Counted from the first letter of the stretch, positions 16,713 to 26,186 are shown. The stretch: DNA of 64,000 nucleotides from Desulfotomaculum nigrificans DSM 574 (GCF_000189755.2 NZ_KI912183.1:1800257-1864256); one strand, 5' to 3'. Made by a program: numbers and translations. Notes: generated by a model from the letters alone, not told the origin.

Positions 16713-19556
16713 TTACATTCCTAACCGGATTTGGGCGTTATCGTAATACATTAACAGTTTGTCATCCTCTTGCAGGATGCTTTCCGGTAGGCGCTGGCCG
16801 ATGTCTACAATGGTTTGGTAATCCTTATCGCCCCAGGCCTTCTTAAAGCCGGCCCGGATGGCCTCAATACGGAATTGTTTTAGCTTTTTCTTGCTCTTCT
16901 TTATTTCTTCCATATAGGAGGCAAATTCCCGTAACAAGAATTTTTCGCGAAGCTTCTCTAGATCAACTGCTTTATTCGGGTCGGGCACATACCAACGATT
17001 CTTGGCTTTGGCTTGTAGCTTGGGATCTTCTTTGTCTAAATCCCGCATGTCTTTATAATTGGAACTAAGATAACTATGGATTTGGCTGGGCACCGGGCCA
17101 GTGCCGTCATACTTCAGGAAGTTTTGTTCCAGCAGTTCGTCCAATTCCGGCAGTTTTTCGTATTTAGCTATGTGCTGAATTTCTTTCATAAAGTTGGGGT
17201 GCAAATCCTGGCGGGTTTGGGGTTTAATCATCAGTTGTTGTCTAAGCCATTCAATGGCACTGTTTTCGTCTGAAACAAACAGGTTCATTTGGACGAATTC
17301 TTTGGCCAGGATGCGTTTTTTATCGTATTCCGCCACCTGGGTATCCAAAAACACCATGCCGTCCCGCATGGGGAAACGCTGGGTGATGCCCCTTTGGAAT
17401 TCTGCCGAGGAAATAGGCACAGTTAAGCCGTTTTGGACATGGTAAGCCACCATACGGTCGAATAGTACACGTGGGGTACGCTCGACTATTATTTGTGCTT
17501 GACCTTTATTTCCAATAAAGATAGGTAGTTTATTTAAATGTTCTCTTATGAAAGACCAAGCAGACTCTTCCGTATTTTGATTGGTTCTCAGCTCTTGTAT
17601 TAACACATCTGATGGCTTATATGCTGAAATAACTAAATCTTGTTTTACTGCCGTTGTAGAGGTAACTGCATTAAAACTACCTTGTTTTTTGTCTAATGCA
17701 GATACATTCGCAATTACAAAGCCAGCTCTTTGTATCGATTCCTGGATAACATTCCATACACTTGCCTGAGAATTACTAAACTCAACAGTCATCCAGCGAC
17801 CAGGCTTTAATACTCTAAAATATTCCCTAAAGCATTCTTCGATTAATTTTTGATAATCAGGCAACATTTTTTCTTGAGCTTCATTGATAATTGCTTCTGG
17901 CTTACTGTTAGTCAAAATACCTAACCAAGCTTCCCATATTAAATTTAATTCGGAGTACATTAGATTCGCACCAAATGGTGGATCTGTGAATATATAGTCA
18001 ATTGAATTTGGTGGTAATTCAACTTTAGTGGTTGATTGTGTTCCAACAACTTGTTGTACTTGTTTGTCACTTATTGCTTTACAAAATAAATCTACTTTCA
18101 TATTCCTAATGGAGTTATATATATTTTTCTCTACTGGCATTGAGCTAACATACAAGGTGCCTGATTGGTAACCCGTTAATACAGGCTTAGTCCCAGATTT
18201 TTTAAATATAATCCTGCTCATCTTTGTGCTATGGGTAAGATTATAGGAAGAAACCAACATGAACAGCATCGAACGTAATCTTTCATCTTCTACAGCATTT
18301 ATTTTGTTATACAGTGAACTCAAGACCCATAAGTTTCTCTTGGTATAAAAATGGTGAATATGTGTAATGCCTATCCTTAATGGCTCAACAGTTTTTTCCC
18401 CTTTGGGAATAACGTTTTTAGGAAACCAATAGGGAATCTTCAATTCATCAATTTTTGAAATCTTTTCTAAGTCCCTCGAGTCAGGCCTTTTCTCATATCT
18501 CTTGTTATATACAGAATAATTAATAAGTACGGGTATTTGTTTTACTTGAGTTATTGTCTGATTAATAGCGTCATCGTATTTCGTCTCCCAGGCTCGCTCT
18601 AATCTTCTTTTAGTTAATTCTGCGTTGCAACTGGGGCACAAAAATACATCTTTTACCTCCCATTTTTCATGATCTATGGCTACATCCCAAAAGACAATCT
18701 CTTTCAAACAATCTGGGCATAAAAATACATCACTCCATATGGTGTAGTTGATTGACCCCTTAATTATCGTACCTGAACTATCTTGCTGGTATTCCCCATT
18801 AATTACATGTTCAGTTTCAAACATCCAGCTACACTCTTCTTCTACCTCTTCAATTATTCGCATTGCTTCATTCTCAAAAGTATGACTATCAACGGGAGAG
18901 TTGTAATTATAAGCAATAAATGAAGCAACTGGGGAAAGATCATTTAAAATACATTTACGTTCTCCTAGTTTGGAGACCAAATTACCGTTTTCATCTATGA
19001 TTATCCCGTTATCTTTTACGTGGTATCCAATATCTAAAACACTTTCTATATCACCGCAATTTCCTGCTGCGACACCAGTCATTCCTGTCCCGGAAAAACC
19101 ATCATAAATAATATCTCCGGGTTTGGTGTAATGAAGAATATACCTCATAATTGCCTTATGGGGGACCTTCGTATGATAACTATGCGCATTGTATATTGGA
19201 TCGCCTTTCCCTTCAGAAACATCTGCTGCAAAAGGCTCCCGGTGATACTCCTCTTCCTCATCCCCGTAAAGCTCTCTCTTTTCCTTTTCCCACTGCTTAA
19301 TAAACTCCGGAATAAACGGGTTCGGGCATGCTGTATAATATGGCGGGTCCGATAGGGCGAGGATGTCTTCATCCTCGCCAATGGGGAACCCTTCCATTTG
19401 CTTTAATTCCGGCAGTTTCTTACGTAACTCTTCGGTAAAATACGCCCGGCGCTCTGCGTCATTGGCAAAGGTCATGCCCAGGCAGGTGACCGGTTGGTTT
19501 TTCTTGTCTGCTTGTTCATCTAATATCGTCATCTGATGATTGTCCTTCAAAGCCAT
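16713..19556 (-). CDS. pglX: BREX-3-type DNA adenine methyltransferase (PglX/PglXI-like)
   Basis: 947 residues. Methyltransferase motifs are clear: SDPPYYTA at 69-76, the SAM-binding YDGFSGTGMTG at 151-161, and a second catalytic-type FTDPPFGANL near 530. Between them lie two CxxC pairs (CPDC, CPSC), a zinc-ribbon insertion also seen in DUF1156-type methylases. The enzyme should methylate host DNA to mark self. GGGAAGGGA precedes the ATG. It follows brxC by 15 bp and is part of one long operon. The DUF1156-like architecture is what distinguishes BREX type 3 methylases from the type 1 PglX. Confidence 0.88.
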   Translation of the reverse strand: MALKDNHQMTILDEQADKKNQPVTCLGMTFANDAERRAYFTEELRKKLPELKQMEGFPIGEDEDILALSDPPYYTACPNPFIPEFIKQWEKEKRELYGDEEEEYHREPFAADVSEGKGDPIYNAHSYHTKVPHKAIMRYILHYTKPGDIIYDGFSGTGMTGVAAGNCGDIESVLDIGYHVKDNGIIIDENGNLVSKLGERKCILNDLSPVASFIAYNYNSPVDSHTFENEAMRIIEEVEEECSWMFETEHVINGEYQQDSSGTIIKGSINYTIWSDVFLCPDCLKEIVFWDVAIDHEKWEVKDVFLCPSCNAELTKRRLERAWETKYDDAINQTITQVKQIPVLINYSVYNKRYEKRPDSRDLEKISKIDELKIPYWFPKNVIPKGEKTVEPLRIGITHIHHFYTKRNLWVLSSLYNKINAVEDERLRSMLFMLVSSYNLTHSTKMSRIIFKKSGTKPVLTGYQSGTLYVSSMPVEKNIYNSIRNMKVDLFCKAISDKQVQQVVGTQSTTKVELPPNSIDYIFTDPPFGANLMYSELNLIWEAWLGILTNSKPEAIINEAQEKMLPDYQKLIEECFREYFRVLKPGRWMTVEFSNSQASVWNVIQESIQRAGFVIANVSALDKKQGSFNAVTSTTAVKQDLVISAYKPSDVLIQELRTNQNTEESAWSFIREHLNKLPIFIGNKGQAQIIVERTPRVLFDRMVAYHVQNGLTVPISSAEFQRGITQRFPMRDGMVFLDTQVAEYDKKRILAKEFVQMNLFVSDENSAIEWLRQQLMIKPQTRQDLHPNFMKEIQHIAKYEKLPELDELLEQNFLKYDGTGPVPSQIHSYLSSNYKDMRDLDKEDPKLQAKAKNRWYVPDPNKAVDLEKLREKFLLREFASYMEEIKKSKKKLKQFRIEAIRAGFKKAWGDKDYQTIVDIGQRLPESILQEDDKLLMYYDNAQIRLGM

Positions 19557-19571
19557 GTTCCCTTCCCTTCA

Positions 19572-22500
19572 TTACTTATGCGCCAGCATAATACGGACCC
19601 GGTTGGTGGCCTGGTTGCCGATCCGATCCTTTAATAACTTCTCCAAACGTATCCTAACCTCTTCTACGGTCAGGGGGCTACCGTTACCCATCATTTCCTT
19701 TAGGTCATCCAAGGTGACTTCCACCCGTTCAATACCCTGTAACAGTTCTTTTATAGCATGCACCAGTTTTACATCAATGGGCAGGGTAAATTCCTGTTTG
19801 GTTAGGAGCGTATTGATTAACTCTTGCTGCTCTGGCTTGAGCAGGCTGATGTTTTTCTTTACTTCCTGGTTATTAAGGTTATTTAGCAGCGTTTTAGTCC
19901 AGTCATCCAGTAAATCCTGCAGCTTTTCTGCCAGTTGGTTTAGATTTTTAATTACCCCCGGCTCTTCCTTAGGACGGTATTTGCAGTGGGGGCAAATGGC
20001 CTGATATTCTAAATCGTTTTTAGTTAATTTCCAACATTCCTGTAAAGCGGTAATCCTTCCCAGCAACAGGTTTAACTGGGTATCCGGAAGTAGATCAATG
20101 GTGGACAACTGTTTTAAAGCTGCTACCCTGGGGTCGTTCAATAATATATTTCTCTGATTGCCTTCCGCCGCATTGAGTCTTGACCTGGTGTGCATAGACA
20201 TGTAATAGTCTTGGTACTGTTTCTTTAATTCCCGGATTTGCTGAAGTTGGGCATCATAGGGTTGGCCTTCTTTTAGGGCCTGGAGCAGCTCACCCAGGGC
20301 CGCTTCTACATCTGCCTGCCATTGGTGGTCCAGGGGCAGGTGCTGCTGGGCGGTTACCAAGTAATTGGCATGGGGTGATAGGTGATTCACCCGCTGCTGC
20401 AGTTCTTTTAATTTCTTCAGTAGATCCAGAGCTGCTTTCTGTTCGGCCACTTGGTCTACAGTAAATTTAAAGTTGTGTAATTTGGCCGGAGTATTGTAGA
20501 CCATGACAACTTCCAGGAAGGTTTTAAAAACTTCCAGCTTTTCTTTATACTGCTGCTGCTCGGCCGGAGATAGTATCACGCCGTCCCAACAGGGAATGCC
20601 GGTACGCACCACCTGCAAAATGTTGACAGTATCAATCAATTTATTATTGGTCTGCTTATGCAGTTCTTCAATACCCTTGGCCAGGGCATTTTGCTGTAAC
20701 AGACCGTGGGGAATACCGAATAAATCAAAGAGTTCTTGTAGTTCCCGGATCGGCAGCCCGGTGGGTTTTTTAATATGGCTAAATTCCCTCAGATCCTCTA
20801 AAGGTAGCTTGATTAACTGGTCCAATTTCATAGCATCGTAGGTGGTGCCGGAGATGGTTACCACAATGTCACCACTATAAACCAGGGCTGCCAGCAACAC
20901 CACCAGCAGTTCCGGTTCCAGTTTAAATTCGGTGGTTAACTTTACATCCGGACTTCCCTGGCAGGTATAAATAGTCTCCACCAGTTCTGACTGGTTCACC
21001 ACCTGTCCCGGGGCCTTGACTGCCAATTTTTCCAGTATCCACCTGGCATAGCCGGACTTTCGGGGTGTTAGCTTTTCATTCTCCAACAGCACTAGGCCGT
21101 CCAGTATGGCCATACCGCTCTTGGTTTGGGCCCCGGCAATGTTTTTTAAGGCATCCTGCACATAACCGGGCAGATTTTCCCTGGTGAGGGGTAGATTTAG
21201 TTTGCTGAAGTGCGGGTAATCCGGGTATTTTTCTTCGAAGTATGAGGAAAGGCAACTGGCGGCCACAGCATCGATGATTTCCCGCACACTGGCTTGGGGT
21301 GGGAGAATACTGACCCATTCCACCAGCTTTTTGGTGGTACCCCGATAGGTCACTTCAAAGGCAGTTAAAAGGTTTTCCCTTAGCCATTGGGTTAACAGCT
21401 TCAGGTTATCGGTGGCCCGTGCTTCGTATAAATGCTTGGTGCCCGAGGCAGCGGTGGCGCTTAGTTCCTTGGCTCCAGCGTAGAGGGACAAGATGCGCAG
21501 AAATTTTTCATCTTTGTGTTTTAGCCCGAAGAATACTTCGTCTGCCCTTTCTTCATCCTTAAACTTTGGCAAATCAAAGGGCTGGAGCATGTAAATATAA
21601 AAATCCCGCGGGGGTTGGGCGGTGGATCGCTCATTGGGTGCACCAAAGAATAGGTAACCCATGCGTGTTACCTTGCGCTCCCACCATGGCAGCTCGTGCT
21701 GCCAAATACGATAGTTGGTGACATAGGTATTCTTGGCACTGTCAGTCACCAGGGTTAGGGCATCAAAGTAATAACGATCCAATTGATCCGGGGTTAGCCC
21801 CTCGGCCTTTTGTTCAATTAAATCGTCGATGGCTTCTACCTTACCCAGATCCAAATAATACTGGCCATTGGCTTCATTGAAGGAAATAAACTGCCAGCTG
21901 ACGGTTTTTAAAATTTCTTTTAATACCGTTTCGATGGTGGTGCGCAGGAAGGTTGAGTCTTCTTCCGGTATGGGCACATAAAGAAACAGGGTATCCCGCA
22001 GCTCTTCGGAGGTAACCCCCAGTTTGGCATTAATATCACCGGTGGTTAACCGATGCACCGACAAGGCCTGAACGATACGCAGCGCCATCGGTTTATATAC
22101 CGGACGGGTAAAGGCATTTTGAATCCGGTCCTGCAGTATTTTGGATTTATTAATTACCTCTCTGATATCGGGGTTACTTTTCAAAGAGGGGTCATTTTCT
22201 ATGTAGGGCCAGTAGCTGTCATAGGAGATTAAACCAGGTTGGTTCGCTGGCACTTCCTGAGCCAGGAGTTTTTTCATTTCATTACTGATGGTTTTCAGGA
22301 TGACCCGTTTTTCCGCCACCATCACCTTTTCAAAGGTGGCTAGATAGGCAGGATGGATGGGGAAAAGAGCAACATATTCCTCCAGCCGCTCATTGAGTTT
22401 TTCATAATGGGTAGTGAATTTTTGTAGGTGTTCCCGAATCAGCGCCTTTTGGTGATCATCTTTTTTTAATAGGCGTTGGGATACCACATAGGCAATATCC

Positions 22501-23246
22501 TCTCGCACGATTTGCACTTGTTCAAAACGCTCTCGTACCCGGCGCAGTTGCTCAGCCACAAATTGAAATTTGGGATTATCAAACAACATCTCCTGTACAC
22601 CGGCAATAAAGCGAAAACGGGTGGTGCGGCAAATCTCACCCACCTCACGCAGAAAGCCTAAATCCAGGATGATTTCTTGCTCTTTCCGGGCCCGCAGGTA
22701 ATCCAGCAACTCGTCCACCAGCAGGAGTAAGCCCTGGTCAGGATAAACCTCTTGGAAGGCGGCCATCATTTCAATGAAGGAATCCTTGTTGTTACGCACC
22801 TGGTTGGCCGGGGGAAATTTATAGTCCACCCCGATATCGGCCAGGTGGTCTTCGATATAACCACAAATAATGTCCCGTAATGACATGGTGGAAGCACCAA
22901 TCTCGGTACGAATCACCTGGAATTGGCCTTCGATTTCCTTTGCTTTGGTGGCCACCCGCTGGTTAGTAAGCCGGTCACTGACTCCTTTTTGCTCGGCGAT
23001 GGTAGCGATTACACTCATCAGGTGTGATTTACCGGTACCATAGTTACCAACAATTAACAGACCTTTGTTATCCGCCTGGCGGTGGTATTGCAGCTGTTCG
23101 ATAATAATTTCATTAATGGCATCAGCCATCCGTTCGGAAATCACATAGGTATCCAGTAACTGCATGGCATAATCTTTTTGATTTGATTCCCTTAACTGGA
23201 CCACTGATTCTATGGGTTCAAAATGAATAAGTTCACTATATTTCAT
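19572..23246 (-). CDS. brxC: BrxC-like BREX ATPase (DUF6079 type)
   Basis: A 1224-residue AAA-type ATPase. Walker A GNYGTGKSH is at 67-75 and Walker B LLLLVDEL at 173-180. The remainder is long and helical with a coiled-coil C-terminal third, and a CPHC pair lies near residue 1100. BrxC is the large ATPase core of BREX complexes. I place the start at the ATG 23246 because GGAGGG is seven bases upstream; the frame extends 12 codons further without support. brxF ends 16 bp before this ATG. Confidence 0.9.
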   Translation of the reverse strand: MKYSELIHFEPIESVVQLRESNQKDYAMQLLDTYVISERMADAINEIIIEQLQYHRQADNKGLLIVGNYGTGKSHLMSVIATIAEQKGVSDRLTNQRVATKAKEIEGQFQVIRTEIGASTMSLRDIICGYIEDHLADIGVDYKFPPANQVRNNKDSFIEMMAAFQEVYPDQGLLLLVDELLDYLRARKEQEIILDLGFLREVGEICRTTRFRFIAGVQEMLFDNPKFQFVAEQLRRVRERFEQVQIVREDIAYVVSQRLLKKDDHQKALIREHLQKFTTHYEKLNERLEEYVALFPIHPAYLATFEKVMVAEKRVILKTISNEMKKLLAQEVPANQPGLISYDSYWPYIENDPSLKSNPDIREVINKSKILQDRIQNAFTRPVYKPMALRIVQALSVHRLTTGDINAKLGVTSEELRDTLFLYVPIPEEDSTFLRTTIETVLKEILKTVSWQFISFNEANGQYYLDLGKVEAIDDLIEQKAEGLTPDQLDRYYFDALTLVTDSAKNTYVTNYRIWQHELPWWERKVTRMGYLFFGAPNERSTAQPPRDFYIYMLQPFDLPKFKDEERADEVFFGLKHKDEKFLRILSLYAGAKELSATAASGTKHLYEARATDNLKLLTQWLRENLLTAFEVTYRGTTKKLVEWVSILPPQASVREIIDAVAASCLSSYFEEKYPDYPHFSKLNLPLTRENLPGYVQDALKNIAGAQTKSGMAILDGLVLLENEKLTPRKSGYARWILEKLAVKAPGQVVNQSELVETIYTCQGSPDVKLTTEFKLEPELLVVLLAALVYSGDIVVTISGTTYDAMKLDQLIKLPLEDLREFSHIKKPTGLPIRELQELFDLFGIPHGLLQQNALAKGIEELHKQTNNKLIDTVNILQVVRTGIPCWDGVILSPAEQQQYKEKLEVFKTFLEVVMVYNTPAKLHNFKFTVDQVAEQKAALDLLKKLKELQQRVNHLSPHANYLVTAQQHLPLDHQWQADVEAALGELLQALKEGQPYDAQLQQIRELKKQYQDYYMSMHTRSRLNAAEGNQRNILLNDPRVAALKQLSTIDLLPDTQLNLLLGRITALQECWKLTKNDLEYQAICPHCKYRPKEEPGVIKNLNQLAEKLQDLLDDWTKTLLNNLNNQEVKKNISLLKPEQQELINTLLTKQEFTLPIDVKLVHAIKELLQGIERVEVTLDDLKEMMGNGSPLTVEEVRIRLEKLLKDRIGNQATNRVRIMLAHK

Positions 23247-23262
23247 GACCAGTCCCTCCACC

Positions 23263-23721
23263 TTAATTAACAACGATAACACTTGCTTCTAGCCTATTGT
23301 ATAGACGATATTCCGGATGACCTGGTTCAGCATAGGTCAAACTGCCATTTTTATAATCGCCGTTCCACCAAACAAGAATCACCTTATTGCGGCTGATATT
23401 TTCCAAGATCCGCATGGGGTCTTGCTGTAACTGAGGATGAAATAACAATTCTATATGTTCAAGACAAATAACATCCCCTGCGGTTTGGTTGATTATCTTA
23501 TCTACTAATTGGCTTACTTTTCTGCTCCGCCGGTTAACCGGCACTTCCAGCAACTCTTCACTTAGTCTCAAGTTTAGGTTGACACAGGGAATATTGAACT
23601 CACTTGTGATGTCCCGCAGTACTTTAAGGCCATTGATACCGCAAATAATAATTAGTTGGTGGCGACGATAGCGAATTTGTGCTAATTCTTTTTTAATAGT
23701 GTAAACATGGTTATCCGACAT
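23263..23721 (-). CDS. brxF: BREX-3 BrxF-like small ATPase-fold protein
   Basis: 152 residues, first gene of the BREX operon. The fold pattern is a small P-loop-like NTPase in which the Walker A is degenerate (LIIICGINGLKVL near residues 23-35) and a Walker-B-like DVICLEHIELL follows near residue 83. BrxF marks BREX type 3 and occurs immediately upstream of brxC, as here. AGAGGGTG precedes the ATG. The identification rests on size, position and the ATPase-like pattern. Confidence 0.75.
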   Translation of the reverse strand: MSDNHVYTIKKELAQIRYRRHQLIIICGINGLKVLRDITSEFNIPCVNLNLRLSEELLEVPVNRRSRKVSQLVDKIINQTAGDVICLEHIELLFHPQLQQDPMRILENISRNKVILVWWNGDYKNGSLTYAEPGHPEYRLYNRLEASVIVVN

Positions 23722-23796
23722 CTCAACACCCTCTGAATTAACAAAATCTTATCTATAGTTTGTTCGTTTATTAGGTAATGAAAACATATAGATGGT

Positions 23797-23809
23797 ATTG
23801 ACTGTCAAT
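23797..23809. promoter_or_regulatory. Palindrome upstream of the BREX operon
   Basis: ATTGAC-T-GTCAAT is a perfect 6-bp inverted repeat about 80 bp upstream of brxF. On the minus strand it contains TTGACA, a possible -35 element, so the palindrome would overlap the promoter as an operator. No convincing -10 was found at exact spacing. Confidence 0.35.
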
Positions 23810-23915
23810 CTGCTGGCTACTATTAAAAGTTATTTTATTATTCATATTTAATAGATATAGAATTCACTCTTTATCTGTCAATCCCTTTATGATTGTGACA
23901 TTTGTGGCATAAAAA

Positions 23916-23959
23916 CAAGGACTCTTAAAACTTTCTCAACGAAAGCTTAAGAGTCCTTG
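23916..23959 (-). terminator. Terminator after the NrdD-like small gene
   Basis: CAAGGACTCTTAA (23916-23928) pairs with TTAAGAGTCCTTG (23947-23959), 13 bp perfect, followed on the minus strand by TTTTTATG. Confidence 0.75.
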
Positions 23960-23985
23960 TGGTGCCCGGAGCCCGGGGCACTACC

Positions 23986-24246
23986 CTAAAAATGCACTAC
24001 CCTATTCTTTAATTCCTCCTGCTTTGCATCATTGAACCTGTCCACCGTACTCAAATAACCGGTAATCCGCCTAATCCGGCGAATATCGGATTTGGCCCGG
24101 GTTTTGACCTCGAGCTCTTTCGGGCTTATTTCTGATATTTCAATGGTGGCTATCTCTTTACCTCTTGCTGCAAAGCGTTCCTTTTCTTCAGCGATTATGG
24201 CGTCAATTTCATTCTGGCTGATATTCCCGTTTACTGTTATTTTCAT
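23986..24246 (-). CDS. Small anaerobic ribonucleotide reductase-like (NrdD C-terminal-like) protein
   Basis: 86 residues from the ATG at 24246 (GAGGTG upstream). The C-terminal RRITGYLSTVDRFNDAKQEE resembles the extreme C-terminus of anaerobic class III ribonucleotide reductases, but there is no room for a catalytic barrel or glycyl-radical site. Such stand-alone small proteins are sometimes annotated as NrdD; the real function is unknown. It lies beside the BREX operon on the same strand but is separated by a strong terminator. Confidence 0.6.
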   Translation of the reverse strand: MKITVNGNISQNEIDAIIAEEKERFAARGKEIATIEISEISPKELEVKTRAKSDIRRIRRITGYLSTVDRFNDAKQEELKNRVVHF

Positions 24247-24341
24247 AGTCTGCACCTCACTTTTTTGTTTATTTTAGCATCGGAAGATTACAAACTTATT
24301 ACGGGAAAATAAAAAATGCCCGGGTTTCCCCAGGACCGTAA

Positions 24342-25370
24342 TCAGTTAGCATAAGACTCTAAAACCCTTTGAAGGATCTCAACAGCCTCAGACTTGGTAA
24401 TTAATTGATCGGGTCTGAATGTTCCGTCAGGGTAGCCAACCACTAACCCGTAAACCTTAGCATTATTTATACTTTCCAACGCCCAGGCAGGTATATTATC
24501 TTTAAACACGGCTTTTTTCTTTGATTCAGGTAATATTCTTCCCACCATTACTGCAGCTTCTGCCCTGGTTATGTTTTTGTCAGGTTTGAAGAGGCCACCC
24601 GGATAACCTGCAATAATTCCCGACTTAACCAGTCTGCTTAAGTTCTTTTTGTCCCGTGTAGTTAGCGCCGGTAGGTCTGTAAACTTCTCCACCAGGTGCT
24701 GCTCCTCTTCTGTTAAACTGGCTGAGGAAGAAAAAGGAACAGTTACATCAGCCAGCATTTTGGCGAACTCCAGCCGGGTAACCCCTTCATTCGGGTGTCT
24801 CTTGTAGTCTTCAGCAACCTCAATAAGCTTGGTTACTCTGACAGTGCTGAAATTCTCTTTATTAAAGACAAAGTCCAGTGCCAAGGTCTTTCCTGTATAA
24901 TCTACATTTCCTATTTCCACTGTAATAGAGCGTGGCGTTCCTGCTATAAATTTGACCCCCGGTATGTCACTGCCGTCAACAATTTGATTTTTTAGTCCGT
25001 CCACTTTTTCCGGCCACTGTACATAATTTTTATAATTTTGGGCATTGGGCACCTGCATGTAGGAAAGTCCAACCGGCAAACTAACCTTTACCTTGTTTCC
25101 AGGTTTTATTGGAGTATCTATACCTTCCTTGCCGGTTATGCGAAGTGTTCCCAATACCCGGTTTTCTCCAAAGGAAACTGTTGGCGTGTCCAAAACCTTG
25201 TTCACAGTGGTTCCTATGTAATCCGCTTGATCTTTTTTATCGGGATCGGAAACAGATATTTTGATATCAGTTTCCGCCCATGAGGCAGCCGGAATTGCCA
25301 ACCAAAGTAATAAGACTACAACTAATATGGTGGTCTTTTTATTCGCAAATGAACTTAGCAAAGCCAACAC
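24342..25370 (-). CDS. Exported SLH-domain protein
   Basis: 342 residues. A signal peptide spans roughly residues 13-32 (ILVVVLLLWLAIPAASWAE). The middle is a beta-rich domain, and the C-terminal half (about 190-342) holds S-layer homology repeats with TRAEAAVMVGRIL and SKSEAVEILQRVL-like motifs, which bind secondary wall polymer. The first SLH copy is degenerate. The start codon is uncertain: GTG at 25370 or TTG three codons later. It likely sits on the cell surface. A larger SLH protein is encoded at 41.6-43.9 kb. Confidence 0.82.
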   Translation of the reverse strand: MLALLSSFANKKTTILVVVLLLWLAIPAASWAETDIKISVSDPDKKDQADYIGTTVNKVLDTPTVSFGENRVLGTLRITGKEGIDTPIKPGNKVKVSLPVGLSYMQVPNAQNYKNYVQWPEKVDGLKNQIVDGSDIPGVKFIAGTPRSITVEIGNVDYTGKTLALDFVFNKENFSTVRVTKLIEVAEDYKRHPNEGVTRLEFAKMLADVTVPFSSSASLTEEEQHLVEKFTDLPALTTRDKKNLSRLVKSGIIAGYPGGLFKPDKNITRAEAAVMVGRILPESKKKAVFKDNIPAWALESINNAKVYGLVVGYPDGTFRPDQLITKSEAVEILQRVLESYAN

Positions 25371-25434
25371 CTCTCTGCTTTTTTTACTAATTTACCATAT
25401 ACTTGGTAATTTTAGAAGTTCCTTGGCCAATGTT

Positions 25435-25527
25435 TTGGTATCTACAACGCCTAAGTGGGTGTAATCCTCCCACCCATCAAAAGCCTCAGAAAACCCCTGG
25501 TCATTTCGGCCAGGGGCACTTTATTCC
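25435..25527 (+). repeat. Direct repeat, copy 1
   Basis: A stretch of about 93 bp from TTGGTATCTACAACGCCTAA to a CCCCTGG/CCAGGGG hairpin and TTATTCC. It recurs with roughly 80 percent identity at 25880-25971. The remaining sequence of 25528-25785 shows no recognisable gene. Confidence 0.75.
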
Positions 25528-25785
25528 GGTCACGCCGGTTTTTATGCCTTTCACCCCAGCTGATCTAGGTACCGGAGCTGAATGATGATCTGTTTCATGC
25601 GTGGGTAATGACGGTTGGTCAGGCGGGGAGTCCTGCACGGGAAAGTGTTAGGTTTGCCAAATGAAAATGTTGGGTTTGAAGTTTAAGACCCGGACGATAA
25701 TTTTATCTTGCCCCGTTAAAATGTGTAACATTTATTAACTAATTTCCATATGATGGATTATAAAATTAAGAAAGGAGGATGCCTA

Positions 25786-25899
25786 ATGGGAGATTATTGC
25801 GGCGGAGGATATGGCTTCGGGAATAACTTTGCGTTTATCATCTTCTTAATTTTAATCCTACTAATCTTCGGTAATAGATTTGGTACCTACAACGCCTAA
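25786..25899 (+). CDS. YjcZ-family small sporulation protein
   Basis: A 37-residue peptide preceded by AAAGGAGGATG. It starts MGDYCGGGYGFGNNF and continues with a single hydrophobic helix (AFIIFLILILLIFG), the signature of YjcZ-type sporulation peptides of spore-forming Firmicutes. The last eight residues are encoded by the start of the 92-bp direct repeat (copy 2), so the original C-terminus may have been replaced. It supports assignment of the organism to endospore formers. Confidence 0.8.
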   Translation: MGDYCGGGYGFGNNFAFIIFLILILLIFGNRFGTYNA

Positions 25900-25971
25900 G
25901 TGGGTGCAGTCCTTCCACCAACCAAAAACCCTAGAAACCCCTGGTTATTTCGGCCAGGGGTTCCTTATTCC
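25880..25971 (+). repeat. Direct repeat, copy 2
   Basis: Second copy of the element at 25435-25527. It begins inside the yjcZ-like gene, supplies its stop codon, contains the CCCCTGG/CCAGGGG hairpin and ends at the integrase remnant. The pair brackets yjcZ and may reflect a small duplication linked to integration or excision. Confidence 0.75.
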
Positions 25972-26127
25972 ACCTGGGTGACACTGGCCCTGGAATCCGG
26001 GGTACATCCTAAGGTGGTGCAGGAAATTCTGGGTCACTCCGATGTCACCATTACCCTCAACACCTATACTCACGTTATCCCAAGATTACACAAAGAAGCT
26101 ACCAATACAGTTGCAAAAAAATTTTAG
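25966..26127 (+). pseudogene. Tyrosine recombinase (integrase) C-terminal remnant
   Basis: TLALESGVHPKVVQEILGHS followed by TLNTYTHVIP is the box II end of a phage or ICE-type tyrosine integrase, including the catalytic Tyr of the NTYTHV motif. The N-terminal two thirds, including the Arg-box, are missing, so it is not functional. It directly follows the second direct repeat. Confidence 0.8.
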
Positions 26128-26186
26128 CGGCAATAAGAGCCGCGCAAACCCAATCGGAGAAGTGATGGTTTTTTTATATACCCCCA

